The notes under the pieces: model-generated
Database searches by the model: none
Seen by the model: only the letters and a program-made list of their open reading frames with translations
What the model was told of the DNA's origin: nothing
Shown here: positions 12,794 to 38,268 of the stretch, piece by piece
How the letters are laid out: each line of letters starts with the position of its first letter
Numbering within the stretch: position 1 is the first letter of the stretch
DNA from: Hemibagrus wyckioides
Taxonomy: Eukaryota; Chordata; Actinopteri; Siluriformes; Bagridae
Assembly: GCF_019097595.1 (NCBI RefSeq)
Contig: NC_080717.1
Location: forward strand, 9,874,836-9,938,835
Direction: 5' to 3'
Length of the DNA: 64,000 nt
Program-made: the position numbers and the translations under genes

Positions 12794-15700
12794 TATGATC
12801 AAGACATAGATGACACATGATGAAACCAGCAACCCTAGCTATGAGGCAGTTTATCCAGTTTCCAGTTAATTATTATTTAAAAGATTTTTTTAATGGATTA
12901 GCTTTTTAAAAATTATAGGAACTGGAACAAAAATGGGTGTATTCCTCCTGGGTGGGACACTTCAGTGTAAATTATGTCAATTCTAATAACATTCTCCTAA
13001 TGCACAAATATTTCTATTTGGAAATAATAATCTTAACCTGCAAAGCAGAATCATAAAACCTGTTACAATGGGACAGGCTCAGAGAAAGTGTCCTTTAAAG
13101 TCTAAAAAAATTAATTGCTACAAGGGGCCCTTGTAGAAAAGACTGACATGTCAGTCATGTGTAGAATACACAAACTTCACAAGGGATGTTTTGATAGTAA
13201 TCTAGATGTCCTACAGGAAAATGGTGAGTTATAGAGGAGCCTGCCAGTGGTCAGAAACTCAGATTACAACATCAGTATTGTATGATATAATATGATGTGA
13301 CACTCTTTGCAAAGATAATTTGTTTTCTTCTGTCCGCATTTGGCCTTAATCCTTATCTTTTAGTCTGGGATTTAGAAGAGCATCACTGATATATCTGGAA
13401 GCAGGACAGTGCACATGATTATGAGGCATCATTTTCAGTGGCTCATAATCTGCTGAACGCTCTGAAACAATTTTAAAGAGGATTTCAAATCTTTGCAGTG
13501 GGGCAGTGGGGGGTAATGGACAGAAAGTAGGCAAGCGGTCCACACAGACTACTGAACCTGATTTGACGTCATGGGGGAGGTACAGGTGGAGTTGTGTAAC
13601 ATTAGAATTTAATGCTTGATCAGTTTTTGTTTTCTGTCAGAGGGAAAGAGAAGGTTTAATGAGCCAAGAGGGCTCAAATGACCAATTCTCCAAGGGAATC
13701 ACTGAGCTCCCAATTTAAGACCTATAACATCATTGGCTACCAATCAGAAGTGATTTCTCAATTCTTGCTGGTTATTTTGGAAAGGGGCCAAAGTATCTTA
13801 TATCTTGAAGAAGAAAGCCCCTGCAAGCTGTAATTACTATGTACACAAACAAGTCACAGCAACATGAGCTTCCTCGATCTGAGTGATGAAGAAAAGACTG
13901 AAAGAAGGTTAATAAAAAAAAATAGAGCTGGATTGTATTAACCGCCATACTAAATCTGACTAACACATAGTACTGACCTATAAGGTTCTCTCTCACACCT
14001 ACATGACTAATGGATGTGTTATGTGTAAACAATTGTAATTTCAGTTCACCTTAAAGTCTTCAGAATAAATTGTTTTCAAAATAAAAGCTCTTATATCCAA
14101 CAGACCATTCCAGAACATGTCTGGGAACAGTTCCTCTGAATAATTTAGTCGTTTGTCTTAATGTAATGATTACTTCTACATTATTATTGTTATTATTATC
14201 ATTATCATTATTAATAGACTATTCCGTGATAAACGATGTGGAGTCTAAATCTTGGCTAAGTATGGTAAAAGGCAGAGTACAGACGCTTTCTCTGTCTCAG
14301 CTGCTGGTAAACAAGGACTCGCTGTCTCTGTCCCTATTTTCACATCTTGATAGTGGTTGTTTTAGCAGCAACCCATTTCTAAAGCAAGCAAGGCCTCCTC
14401 AGCAACAAACACCAATTATGAGCCTGGACCACCACTGAGTTCAACATGCAGTAGGTTTTAGACCCAAACAACAGGGCGTTTGTAAATATCAATCTACATT
14501 GTTCTCACCAGGATTTACTTTGGGTCTCAAACTCAGTATTTTTCACATATTATCTATGGCAGTGGCCCTCAGTATGGGATCCAGGGAACCTAGGGAAATC
14601 ACAGCCCACCACTATTAAAATGATTAGATTTATTTATGAGATCCTATGTTTAGCCTGTTTGAAATCAATTGGAATAATCCAAAATTCTATCATCTATATA
14701 TCATCTACATATTTAAATAACCCCCCTAATTATATGACTAGTTGGATAAAGCCTATATTCTTAAAGATCTGGATGCTGAGGGGGTGTGTGAAATGTATTT
14801 TATATTTAAGGAGATTCCAGGCTCCAAAATATCTGAGGACCTTTCCTCTCAGGGACAGAGGTTTAATGCATTTTATGTTTCTGTTTATGTGAAATCAGTA
14901 TGAACATGCCTGCAGTTTTAATTGCCTTGCATTTGGGTTACAGCTTGAGGTAATGTTGACGCCTTTTTCCTGCAACTTCCTCTTGAGGCTGTTCCAGGGT
15001 CGTCATCGGTCAACCCTGTTTCCGCTTCCCATGGGTACATAGCAGCTTGTACTGAGCAAAACACACACACACACACATCAAAACTAACTTCTGAACATCA
15101 GTCAGGAACAAGGACAATTCCCTAAAAATTCTACAATGAAATATAAATATATTATTTCAAGACAAAATTGGAATAGATGTCAGAAGAGGTCAGAGTTTAT
15201 TATATGCCACTGAATATGGGTAATGCCTGAATTATACGTTGTACATCTGGCCTGTTTCCTCTAATCACATTAATACAAACTAATGTAAACAGGATAACCT
15301 GAAAGGGCACTAAAAAGGGATGGGCCATTGTGATTTATTTTTCTGGAAGAGAAAGTGAAAGGCTTTCCACCAGCAAATGTGGGACAACATGAGTTTGTTC
15401 ATACATGGCTGGACTCGAATCAAATATGTTGCAACTGCTGCTGGCAGGACACCTGACATCTTTTTTGCTCCTGAGTCTTTTTGCCAGATTTGTTCTAAGC
15501 ATTTTCTATCTGCCCAAGAAAACTGCAATTATGTACTCTATGTATTTAACACATAATTATAAGGTGTGGAAGCACCTTAATACTCACACCTCTATGGTAC
15601 AACAAAATTACAACCAATTTAATGTTCAGGCACAGGCATAAAAAATACATGGGTGACATTAAAACATTGATTATGGGAAAATGTCCAGCATTGCAGCGTG

Positions 15701-16346
15701 TACTGGAAAATTATAAAAAAAGATGTTTCCATAATAGGTTTGTGACAATACATGCAATATAACACAAAAATAAATATTAATCTTTTTACTCAAACACATG
15801 CGCACACACACACACACAGACTTTCTGGACGTCACAGCTCTAAAACAGCTCCAAATGAGAAATGGCAAAACCGGGATTAGTGGGAATTTCCACCTGAGAA
15901 CCAGAGAGCTACGCATGCATCACAAATTCAGAACTACAGTAACAATCCTTCCCAAATGAACACATCACATTAAATTAGAATTATATTAAAATTATATTAT
16001 ATTATATTGTGGTTTAAAGAGTAATGAGGGACATCTGTTTGTTATTGATTTATGGATTAAATTTATATCATGGCCTTTGTTCATTTTAATACACTATTGT
16101 GTATTATGCTTCATTACATAACTGTTTTCTTAAAGTATTGTGCATAACTACACCTTGAATCATAAAATGGTTATTTTATGGTTGTTATAAATGCTGGACC
16201 TTCATTCTTTTGTTAAAAAAAATAAAACTAGTACCAATATTACTACTTTTAATAAAATGAGAATATGAATCTTTACAATAATGTTTTTATTGCTTTTGGG
16301 GTATGACATTGCGGTTATAATTATACTGTATCAATACTCTGCAGCC

Positions 16347-16381
<35 letters not shown>

Positions 16382-18382
16382 TACAGGGTTGTTATAGTGA
16401 ATTCTATTGTAAAGGTAGAATGTGTATGATATATCAGTCATGATGAATGATGTAGGAGACATTATCATGGGGAAAGTGGCCCAAGTGGAAACTGGATTAA
16501 TGGCCTGAAAGTTTTAAGTTCAGATCTCACTGGTCAGCGTTTAACTCTCAACCTCTCATGTTCTATATTTTGTGTGTAAGTAGATGACACATGTAGTAGT
16601 GTTCTAGTACAGTGTAATTAATGGTGACAATGACTAATGCATCTGAGCTTGTTGGGGTGGAGAAGTGAGTTTTTTCTCTTGATTTTTTTTTTGCAGAGGA
16701 GGAGAAGGTTTCAGGTTATGTAGGGGCCTCACAGTTTATGAATAATTTGATTTAAAAGAGTTTTGGCACTGACTGGTCTTGAAAAAATAAATGGTGTAAT
16801 AATACTTAAAATGTTTTTTTTATTTCAGTTTACTTCAGAATAAAGAGAAACATATGCAGTTACTTAAGAAATGCATTTGTGAGTTAAATATGGCCACATG
16901 GGAATTTGGAGGCCTTTCAGTTCCAGACCTGAACAATAGCTTAAGGCAAGACTTCATTAAAGTCATGAGCCATGGATCTACAGGAAACATGCAACAGTTT
17001 CCCACTCCAAAGCAATAAAACAGCTTTAGACTTCAAACAAAACTTCAGGTCTCAAAAGGGGGCATTTTCCCACATACTTGTTTTGTCTGGGCAAAACTTT
17101 ACAAAAAAATGTAACCACAAAATAAAAGGTTATAAAACATGGGCATCACTTCCCCCAAATGCATTAACTAGAGGCTACAGGTGTGAATCAAACAGCCAAC
17201 ACCTGACACTTAAGAGCTCGCACTCACTGTGCTTCGTCACTGAGTCTTTACTACCACCCATTATTGCGAACACAGACATTTAAAGATGGGTCAGATTGGG
17301 ATATAATATTTGACTTGACTTGAAGCTGAATCATGCTGCAGCCCAGAACGGGCTTTAGTTGAATTTGGATGAACTCCTCTGAAAGAATCAATCATAAAAT
17401 ACCTTTACACAGAGAGGCTAGAATAACTGTACCTGAAGTTTATTAATGCAAGTAATAACGTTATTTTTCTCTCTATTCTTTTTATATATAACTGTGGTGG
17501 GTGTGTCTGTGGAATATCAGCTGGGCTATGAAATAAAAGAAATGCAATGTCATGTTGGATTCATTTGTAACCAATACAAAGGTTTTCGCTATTGTTAAAC
17601 CCATCTTGCTTAAATATGTTCATCCCTCTGGCACAAGGTGGAGAAATCAGTGTCAGGTTTGACTTCTTGGTAAATATATATGGATTCATTCTAGTAACAA
17701 AACAGCACTGGTCATTATACCTACATCAGGAGTATCACATGACCATTACTGTATGCCTGCGGTCTTCACGTTTATCCACAAAGGACTGCTGTGGCTGCAG
17801 ATTGTCTTTCCAGCTGAGCAGAAGCCACACCTGATTCCATTTGTTTGATCAGATGATCTTGGCCTTCAGTGAGCTATTAGGTGTTTGCAACCACACTCAC
17901 CATTCCTTTGGGGATAAGACTGAGGACCCAAGTATTCTATAAGAACTGTGCATCACTGGTTTATTTATTGTTTGGTCATTCATTCATTTGTTCATTCATT
18001 CAGTTACTTTAGAGCAGCATGAGATGGAAGAGAAATCTCAATAGCACACATTGATAGTTTAGTTGCTTCTTATGTGCTTTGTCATGATGCATCAGCTCAT
18101 AACAATCAACACTTATTAACTAGAGAACCATGGAACACAGTCTGATTATTTATAGATGCTATGAATTAAAGATTACATTTGCTGGCATAATTCGTATTTC
18201 ATTATGCAGGTAAATCATTGCTATTATACACACAAAAATAATTTAGCAAATACACCATCCCATGAGTAAATCTTCAAAATCTCTTAATGCCTGTGTAACA
18301 TGTCTCCTATGTTGCCATGGCCAGTGAATAAGGATAAAGAGTAGAGTGTTAATCCTGATCAAATATTTTCCCTTTAAATGTA
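12794..18382. other. Intergenic part of unit A, no gene recognised
   Basis: AT-rich sequence with microsatellites and short open frames only. The stretch from about 12.8 to 15.5 kb has no counterpart in unit B; 15.57-16.04 kb does. Nothing coding or RNA-like is supported. Confidence 0.5.
16350..16380. repeat. (GT)n microsatellite
   Basis: A pure GT tract of about 30 bp in the intergenic part of unit A. Confidence 0.9.
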
Positions 18383-18720
18383 CAGTTGAAGTCACAAGTT
18401 TACATATGCCTTGCAAAAGTTTGATAATTAAAAAAAGAGGGTTCATTAAATTTGCATTTTATTTTTTATTTAGTACTACCCTCACTAAGCTATTTCACAG
18501 ATGTTTACATACACTCCACAAGGCACAATAAATACTTAATTTCTAAAGAAGGTAATAAGACACATTAAAAGACAGGATGTGTGAACTTTTGAACAGGAAA
18601 GGATCGGTGTAATTTGTTTTGCTACATAAGATATTTACATATTATCAGGAAACAAAATAACAGCTATTTATACAGATCTTCCTGTTCAAAAGCGTATATC
18701 CCTATTTTTTTTAAATATAA
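18383..18720 (+). mobile_element. Non-autonomous Tc1-type element, Sleeping-Beauty-like end
   Basis: It begins after TA with CAGTTGAAGTCACAAGTTTA, very like the salmonid/zebrafish Tc1 terminal repeat, and repeats ATGTTTACATACACTCCACA inside. It has no coding capacity. The right terminus is not clear, so the end given is approximate. Confidence 0.6.
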
Positions 18721-20229
18721 ATACTCGCATCTAAATTATTTTAGGCAACATAAAGTGCCTAGGATTTTAAGTACTATTACAGGCTATTAAATAATCCACA
18801 TCACTCTGCTCCATTAATTTTCCATTTCATTAACAGAAATCAAGTAGAGTGGGTTTGTTTTATTTCTTAAAATATCTCCATGTGAAAGGAAAGCCGTGGT
18901 GGAAAAAGTGACACTGGCACACCAAAAGAGAGCTCCTGACCATCCTAGCCTGGTCAGGAGCAGGCATGCACAAAGATAAAGCATGTCAGATGCAATTGCT
19001 GAAGACATGCCCATGACATCACTCCCCACAAAGAGTTTTTTCCCAAGGCAACAGCCAAGCAGTGCAGTAGGCAAATAGGGAATGGAGGTAAACTCGCACA
19101 CTGAACTGGGGTGCACTGAGCACACACTGCCGCCTCATCAGGGCCGATGATGTCAACCCCTTCTCATAGAGAGCCGCCGAGAGGCAAACAAAGTTGCACT
19201 TGGACTCTGGGAAAGAAGAGAAAAACATGGGAAGTTAATGAGACTCTCACATCACAGGTCTGAGCTTTTAGGGGCTCTTTAGAAATGCCAATCAGGCCAA
19301 GAGGTTGGGGCAAGAAGCCGGAGTGAATTGGTTGGGGGTCTGTTTGCTTTTTTTCTTCTTCTTCTTCTTCTTCTTCATCTTCTTCTTCTTCTTCTTTCTT
19401 TGGAAAGGATAGAAACATAGCATTCAGTATAGCCATGGAATTGTGAGGGAGAGAGGTGGACAACTTTACTGTCAAATTTCATTCCTCTGGATGGTAGAAA
19501 TAATTGCAGTAATTTTATTCCATTAATATTAACACACTGTCAAAAAACGATACATAAAAAATTGAGGATATAGAAATGGAAGCTCTTGACTAAATTTTAG
19601 GAGGCACTATATGCAATATTAAAAACAAAAAACATGCATAAAGCATATGTATTTAAGCGTGCAGTAAATGATGGGATCTTAAACTACTGTGATGGTGATC
19701 TTGAATAGATTTTTACTGGAATGCAGTGGTGTAATTATGTATGACTATATTCACCAAAGCCTGTAATAGAAATAGATTTATAGTGTTTTATCATACATTC
19801 CTTCACGTTGACTGTAAGGGGGAATTCCCAAATAAAAATTGTTTATTCATCCAATCTCACAGTAAAAAATGAAATAATTCCAGGATATGGTTTTAAATGA
19901 TGGTAAATGTGCAGAAATGTGCTTCATGGGGTTTAAGATATTTGGCACTCAGTGGTTCATTGTTCCAGCTCTGGGTTGTCCAGACACTACATGTTTTTTT
20001 AAACACTCATGAACGTAAAATGCAATATAGAGAATTACATTCACTTATGACTTTCACATTCACTTTAAGTTCATTCACATCTAAATATCAGTTTTCAAGA
20101 GTAGACATATGTTCAGCACATATATCAGAATTGTAATTGGAAGCATATTGCATAAGGTGCACATACTATTCTTAGTGTGCCCATCTGTCCTCTTTTGCCC
20201 TCTGCTGGCTATTAGCACGACTCTAAGTA
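18721..20229. other. Intergenic part of unit A, no gene recognised
   Basis: Holds the CTT microsatellite and, from about 19,670, sequence homologous to 39.0-39.85 kb in unit B at clearly lower similarity than the ogt bodies. No gene is supported. Confidence 0.5.
19349..19399. repeat. (CTT)n microsatellite
   Basis: TTC/CTT trinucleotide run with one CAT interruption. On the minus strand it gives a meaningless poly-Glu reading frame. Confidence 0.9.
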
Positions 20230-20348
20230 CACTATATTGCCAAAAGTTTTGGAACACCCCTCCAAATCATTGAATTCAGGTGGTGTTTTTCAGGGGTTGG
20301 GCTTGGCCCCTTAGTTCTAGTGAAAGGAACTCTTAATGCTTCAGCATA

Positions 20349-21586
20349 CACTATATTGCCAAAAGTATTCGCTCACCTGCCTTGACTCGCATATGAACTT
20401 AAGTGACATCCCATTCCTAATCCATTGGGTTCAATATGACGTCGGTCCACCCTTTGCAGCTATAACAGCTTCAACTCTTCTGGGAAGGCTGTCCACAAGG
20501 TTTAGGAGTGTGTTTATGGGAATTTTTGACCATTCTTCCAGAAGCGCATTTGTGAGGTCACACACTGATGTTGGACGAGAAGGCCTGGCTCTCAGTCTCC
20601 ACTCTAATTCATCCCAAAGGTGTTCTATCGGGTTGAGGTCAGGAGGCCAGTCAAGTTCATCCACACCAGACTCTGTCATCCATGTCTTTATGGACCTTGC
20701 TTTGGTCACTGGTGCACAGTCATGTTGGAAGAGGAAGGGGCCAGCTCCAAACCGTTCCCACAAAGTTGGGAGCATGGAATTGTCCAAAATGTCTTGGTAT
20801 GCTGAAGCATTCAGAGTTCCTTTCACTGGAACTAAGGGGCCAAGCCCAGCTCCTGAAAAACAGCCCCACACCATAATCCCCCTCCACCAAACATTACACT
20901 TGGCACAATGCAGTCAGACAAGTACCGTTCTCCTGGCAACCGCCAAACCCAGACTCGTCCATCAGATTGCCAGATGGAGAAGCACAATTCGTCACTCCAG
21001 AGAACGCGTCTCCACTGCTCTAGAGTCCAGTGGCGGCGTGCTTTACACCACTGCATCCGATACTTTGCATTGCACTTGGTGATGTATGGCTTGGATGCAG
21101 CTGCTCGGCCATGGAAACCCATTCCATGAAGCTCTCTGCGCACTGTTCTTGAGCTAATCTGAAGGCCACATGAAGTTTGGAGGTCTGTAGCGATTGACTC
21201 TGCAGAAATTTGGCGACCTCTTCGCACTATGCGCCTCAGCATCCGCTGACCCCGCTCCGTCAGTTTACGTGGCCTACCACTTCGTGGCTGAGTTGCTGTC
21301 GTTCCCAAACACTTCCACGTTCTTATAATACAGCTGACAGTTGACTGTGGAATATTTAGGAGCGAGGAAATTTCACGACTGGATTTGTTGCACAGGTGGC
21401 ATCCTATCACAGTTCCACGCTGGAATTCACTGAGCTCCTGAGAGCGACCCATTCTTTCACAAATGTTTGTAAAAACAGTCTGCATGCCTAGGTGCTTGAT
21501 TTTATACACCTGTGACCATGGAAGTGATTGGAACAACTGATTCTGATTATTTGGATGGGTGAGCGAATACTTTTGGCAATATAGTG
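20349..21586 (-). mobile_element. Tc1-like transposon, nearly complete, frameshifted
   Basis: Terminal repeats CACTATATTGCCAAAAGTAT at both ends (29 bp, inverted) with TA duplication at 20347-20348 and 21587-21588. The minus-strand transposase (20431-21536) has paired HTH/HTH-like DNA binding ([20 protein letters not shown], then [15 protein letters not shown]), a catalytic region starting at VLWSDE, and a [11 protein letters not shown] end. One base is missing in the G run near 20,878, splitting the frame, and nine bases are missing near 20,643, removing three residues before PDLNP. It is otherwise very similar to the copy at 60.4-61.6 kb. Confidence 0.85.
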
Positions 21587-22055
21587 TACCAAGACAATTT
21601 CATACTCCCAACTTTGTGGGAACAGTTTGGAGATGACCGCTTCCTGTTCCAACATGACTGCACACCAGTGCACAAAGCAAGGTTCATAAAGACATGGATG
21701 AGCGAGTTTGATGTGGAGGAACTTGACTGGCCTGCATAGAGTCCTGACCTGAATCCCACAGAACACCTTTGGGATGAATTAGTCCAACATCATTGCCTGA
21801 CCTCACAAATGCGCTTCTAGAGGATTGGTCAAAAATTCCCATAAACACAAAACCTTGTGGAAAGCCTTCCCAGAAGAATTGAAGCTGTTATAGCTGCAAA
21901 GGGGGGGCCTTTAAATGTGCATGTAAAGGCCAGTTTTTACCTAGCTTGTAGTCTCTGTTCTACTTCATCCCAAAGGTGTTCTATTGGGTTGAGGTCAGGA
22001 CTCTGTGCAGGCCAGTCAAGTTCCTGCACACCAAACTCCCTCATCCAAGTCTTTA

Positions 22056-22257
22056 CGTTTACATTTCTGGCATTTGGCAGACGCTCTTATCCAGAGCGAC
22101 ATACAAAAGTGCTTTAAGTCTCTATCATTGAATACATTAACACTGCTTCAATAGGTCACAGACTTAGGATACCATTAGCCTAAAAGTTTTTCTTTTAAAC
22201 ATATAACAATACATAAACAGGGAAAGATAAGAGCTTCTTAATAAGGTCTATAAAGAG
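22056..22257. mobile_element. Short dispersed fish repeat nested in fold-back element
   Basis: It begins CGTTTACATTTCTGGCATTTG followed by CAGACGCTCTTATCCAGAGC, a module widely scattered in fish genomes. It interrupts the fold-back right arm and is bounded by GTCTTTA at 22049-22055 and 22058-22064 (relative to the insert: immediately left of 22056, and overlapping its right end within a few bases). The host sequence reads GTCTTTATGG when uninterrupted. A 7-8 bp duplication suggests a hAT-type non-autonomous element, but clear terminal repeats are not visible. Confidence 0.5.
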
Positions 22258-23019
22258 GTCTTTATGGACCTTGCCTTGTGCACTGGTGTGCAGTCATGTT
22301 AGAACATGCAGGGATCATCCCCAACTGCTCCCACAAAGTTGGGAGCACAAAATTGTGGCATGCTGAAGCATTAAGAGTTCCTTTCACTAGAACCAAGGGG
22401 CCGAACCCAACACCTGAAAAACAACACCTGAATAAATAAATAAACGGAGTATCTAAATCACTGATTTTACTGCAGCCTAATCTAGGTCTAAGACACCAAC
22501 TCTGTGCCATTCACCTTTTTGACAGAACCCAGCAGACTAAATGACTGGAGCTGAAACTATAGCAACAAGGATGCTGAAGATAACTCGTATTTATGGGGGT
22601 ATTCGTTGTCTCCACAGTTCAGAATATCTGAACAAATCACGAGTTGTTACGCGTCTATGCCTCTTTCTCTACTGCAAAACAACCTGGAAATCTACTGTGT
22701 TAATTAAACTGGTCTGGTTATGGTACACAAACTCAGCTCCTTAAATTTCACATGGAACCTTCTTGATTTGCCGCAGTGTTGTGCGCATTGATACAACGGT
22801 ACTCTAAAGCACGACTTTTGTCCGTTGTCTCTGCCGCCCTATACCCAATATATTTCCTTTTGTAACTTAAAACTCAATTTGTCCTTTTGCAACCTTACGC
22901 AATTCACCATAAACAGAGCATGCTGTTTTTTTTTTATAACTATAGAAATATCTTACTTTTGCTCCTACGTATCCTTTTAATCGGTTAGATATGGACCTAG
23001 TTTTTTTTTTTTTTTATAA

Positions 23020-23369
23020 CACAAGTAGTCCCGCCCTCTTCCGCCATTTTGTTACAGATCATTATTAGCAGAATAAGTGTTGTGGTTAAAAAAAAGATCT
23101 AGAACAATCGATTTTTTACAAATCCTGCAGTTATATTTCAACCTGGATAGAGTCGGGGTAGCTAACTAGCTAAAGAAGGAAAGAAGAGGATGGTTTAACG
23201 TTACAGCATATTGACAGTGTTATATATTTTGATGCTGTACCTGCTCTTTTAATGTTGCTGAATTGAACAGGCTTCACTCGCAGCAGTCGAAGTTGTATTT
23301 ATTAGAACTAGTCGCTTATTTATTGTCACACTGAAGACCAGTCTGCAAGAGCCGAAGACAGGAGGAGAG
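23020..23369 (+). promoter_or_regulatory. ogt: ogt copy A promoter / 5' UTR
   Basis: The segment upstream of the copy A start holds a GC-box-like CCCGCCC at 23030-23036 and a strong YY1-type site CCGCCATTTTG at 23041-23051 (reverse complement CAAAATGGCGG). Both are kept at the same spacing in copy B although the surrounding sequence has diverged, which supports function. No TATA box is evident. The transcription start is not determinable. The 90 bp just before the ATG is almost identical in both copies. Confidence 0.6.
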
Positions 23370-36238
<12,869 letters not shown>

Positions 36239-37009
36239 GCTGCCCCTTTTCCCTCCACAAGTTACCAAATACCCACGCTTCTTCATTTTTATCAGTGTCA
36301 GAGACTCCATAGAGCCTGCTGTTGAGCACCATCACTATGATCTGACCCTTTAGCCACAGATTTAATTTCTTGGAGCCAGCGAGGAGAGCGTGATGATGGA
36401 AACTCCTTCACTGAGACTCCTTTCCCCAAGAAATCCCACACGCATTGGCTTCATTTCCGCTGCTTCTCTCTTCTGCTTGGGTGTGAACTTTTGAAGACAG
36501 AGCAATCTTATGTCAAATTATGACCTTCGTGTCTTTAGATGAAGGGTTTTTTTCTTTTTCTTATGTGCCACAGGGACACTTTGGTATGTTGCTAAAATTA
36601 ATGATGGCTTTAACATGCTAACGTGAATGTTTGCCTTTTTAGTTAGCAGATATATTTCTTTATGAATTTTAGTCTGTTCTTCATAACCTGGAATAGATAA
36701 GTGAATTATGATTCTCCATTTCTTTTCTTTTTTTTTTCCTTCATGTTAGAAATATTTTCAGTTTTATCTTTTCATGAGACATTCCTAGAATGTCCATGGA
36801 GAAGCTAGAATGAAGACCTTCTCACTGCAGATCTGATAATAGCCTGCAGACTACCCATAAAGTTCATCCTAAATGCTAATTTCTTTTATTATTTTTACCA
36901 GAAAGGTTCGAGGTAAGTATTTAAGTCAGTCATTTTGTACAGTCTTCCGATCAGTCATTTTATTTATGCTCTGTCAGTGAAACAGCAAGGCTCTTACATA
37001 AGCTGAAAT

Positions 37010-37015
37010 AATAAA
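37010..37015 (+). promoter_or_regulatory. ogt: ogt copy A polyadenylation signal
   Basis: An AATAAA hexamer lies about 770 bp after the copy A stop codon, near the end of the stretch that stays highly similar to copy B. It implies a 3' UTR of roughly 0.8 kb. Use of this site is inferred. Confidence 0.5.
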
Positions 37016-37439
37016 GAAATGTGGCAAACTCTCCGAATTTGTTTCAAAAACTGCCCTGTTAATGTTATCCAGTAGTCCTCGTGCATGTTATGAATCTTGC
37101 TATGGCAGCATTGAGTTTGGTGTCAAATGTCAAATGACCCCCCCCCCAAAAAAAAAAAAAAAGATAAGTGAGCTTGTTAAAAAGCTGATCTTGTCAATAG
37201 GGAACATCAAACGTATGTACATGATAAGCAAATCTTATTTTGTTAAAAAGAAATTACTCAACACCTCTGTGGATAAGTTTCATTTACCAACAGAACTTTT
37301 ATTTTTGTATTCCAGATTAAATTAATAGTAATTTCTACAGCATCTTCGCTTACATCATGAGTGATGTACTATGGCTAAATTATTAGTTCACCTATTTCAT
37401 CTTTGTCACAACTGTCAAGCCAGCGGCTATTGTAATGGT

Positions 37440-37620
37440 GAAAGTGTGAATATGCAACAAACACCCATAACATTAAATATATATATTACTGTATAAGTAC
37501 CCCCTTGTGCCACCAAAACCGTTCTGACCCTATGAGGGCAAGGACTACACAAGACCTCTGGAAGTGTGTTGTGGTATCTGGCACCAAGTAGTAGTAGATC
37601 CTTCCAAGTCTGCACCTACA
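37440..37620 (-). mobile_element. Tc1 relic at the unit A / unit B junction
   Basis: The stretch CATAACATTAAA through GGTATCTGGCACCA matches the transposase C-terminal end and terminal region of the CACCGATCAGG Tc1 family in minus orientation. It ends abruptly at about 37,620, where sequence homologous to the start of unit A (11,328) takes over. Confidence 0.6.
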
Positions 37621-38105
37621 CACTGGCAAGACATCCAGGAGAACTCCTATACAGTGTTTTTTCCTGGCTAGGAATGTTTGAGTAGTGATTATGCTTTCCT
37701 TTTCTAGTTAATAAAACATGGAACGGCTATGAAGTCTTTTCCGAATTGGACAGTTATTGGTCATGTAAAACTGTTAAAACTGTAATTTTCATGTAAACCA
37801 AGATAAGTTAATTGCTTAGTTGTTGGTGTGGAAGCACATTAATGCTCACACCTCTATGGTACAATGAAATTATACCAATGGTCAGGCACAGCCATGAAGC
37901 AGAGTTGGGTGATGGAACCAAATGAGAAATGGCAAAACCGGGATTAGTGGAAGTTTCTGCCTGAGAGCCTGCTAGAGAGCTACACATTCATCACAAATTC
38001 AGAACTACCATAACAATCCTGCAAAATGAACATATTTTACAATTAGTGTGAATATGCAGGGGTTTGTGGTTTAAAGAGAAATGTGGGATATCTGGTTGTT
38101 ACTGA

Positions 38106-38268
38106 AGGGGGATGTGGTAGCTCAGTGGTTAAGGTGATGGACTACTTATTGGAAGGCTGTGAATTTGACTCCTGGGATCACCAAGCTACCGCTGCCAGGA
38201 CTCTGACCAATGGTCTCAATTGTATGAATGTAAGTTGCTCTGGTTAAGGGTGTCTGTCAACAGTGTGA
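38106..38268 (+). mobile_element. tRNA-derived SINE in unit B
   Basis: GGGGATGTGGTAGCTCAGTGG (A box) and GAATTTGACTCC (B-box-like) are followed by the tail module TAAGTTGCTCTGGTTAAGGG common in fish SINEs. Unit A lacks it at the matching place (near 16,036), so it inserted in unit B after the duplication. Confidence 0.65.

Larger units (their letters stand above)
20230..22435. mobile_element. Fold-back Tc1 derivative 2, host of two nested insertions
   Basis: Same fold-back family as the element at 11.8-12.8 kb. The left arm starts at the TA-flanked CACTATATTGCCAAAAG and is interrupted at 20,348 by a Tc1 element, then resumes at 21,587 (CCAAGACAATTTCATACTCC). The inverted right arm runs from about 21,900 and is broken at 22,056-22,257 by another repeat. 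The right terminus is missing after the AACACCTGAA block, where ogt-upstream sequence shared with unit B resumes (GGAGTATCTAAATCA). It is absent from unit B, so it inserted after the duplication or was lost there. Confidence 0.75.

Noticed and set aside
20336..21082. 248-codon plus-strand open frame at the nested Tc1 (also 60436-61182)
   Set aside because: It is the antisense reading of the Tc1 transposase on the minus strand, which has the recognisable DDE-type motifs.
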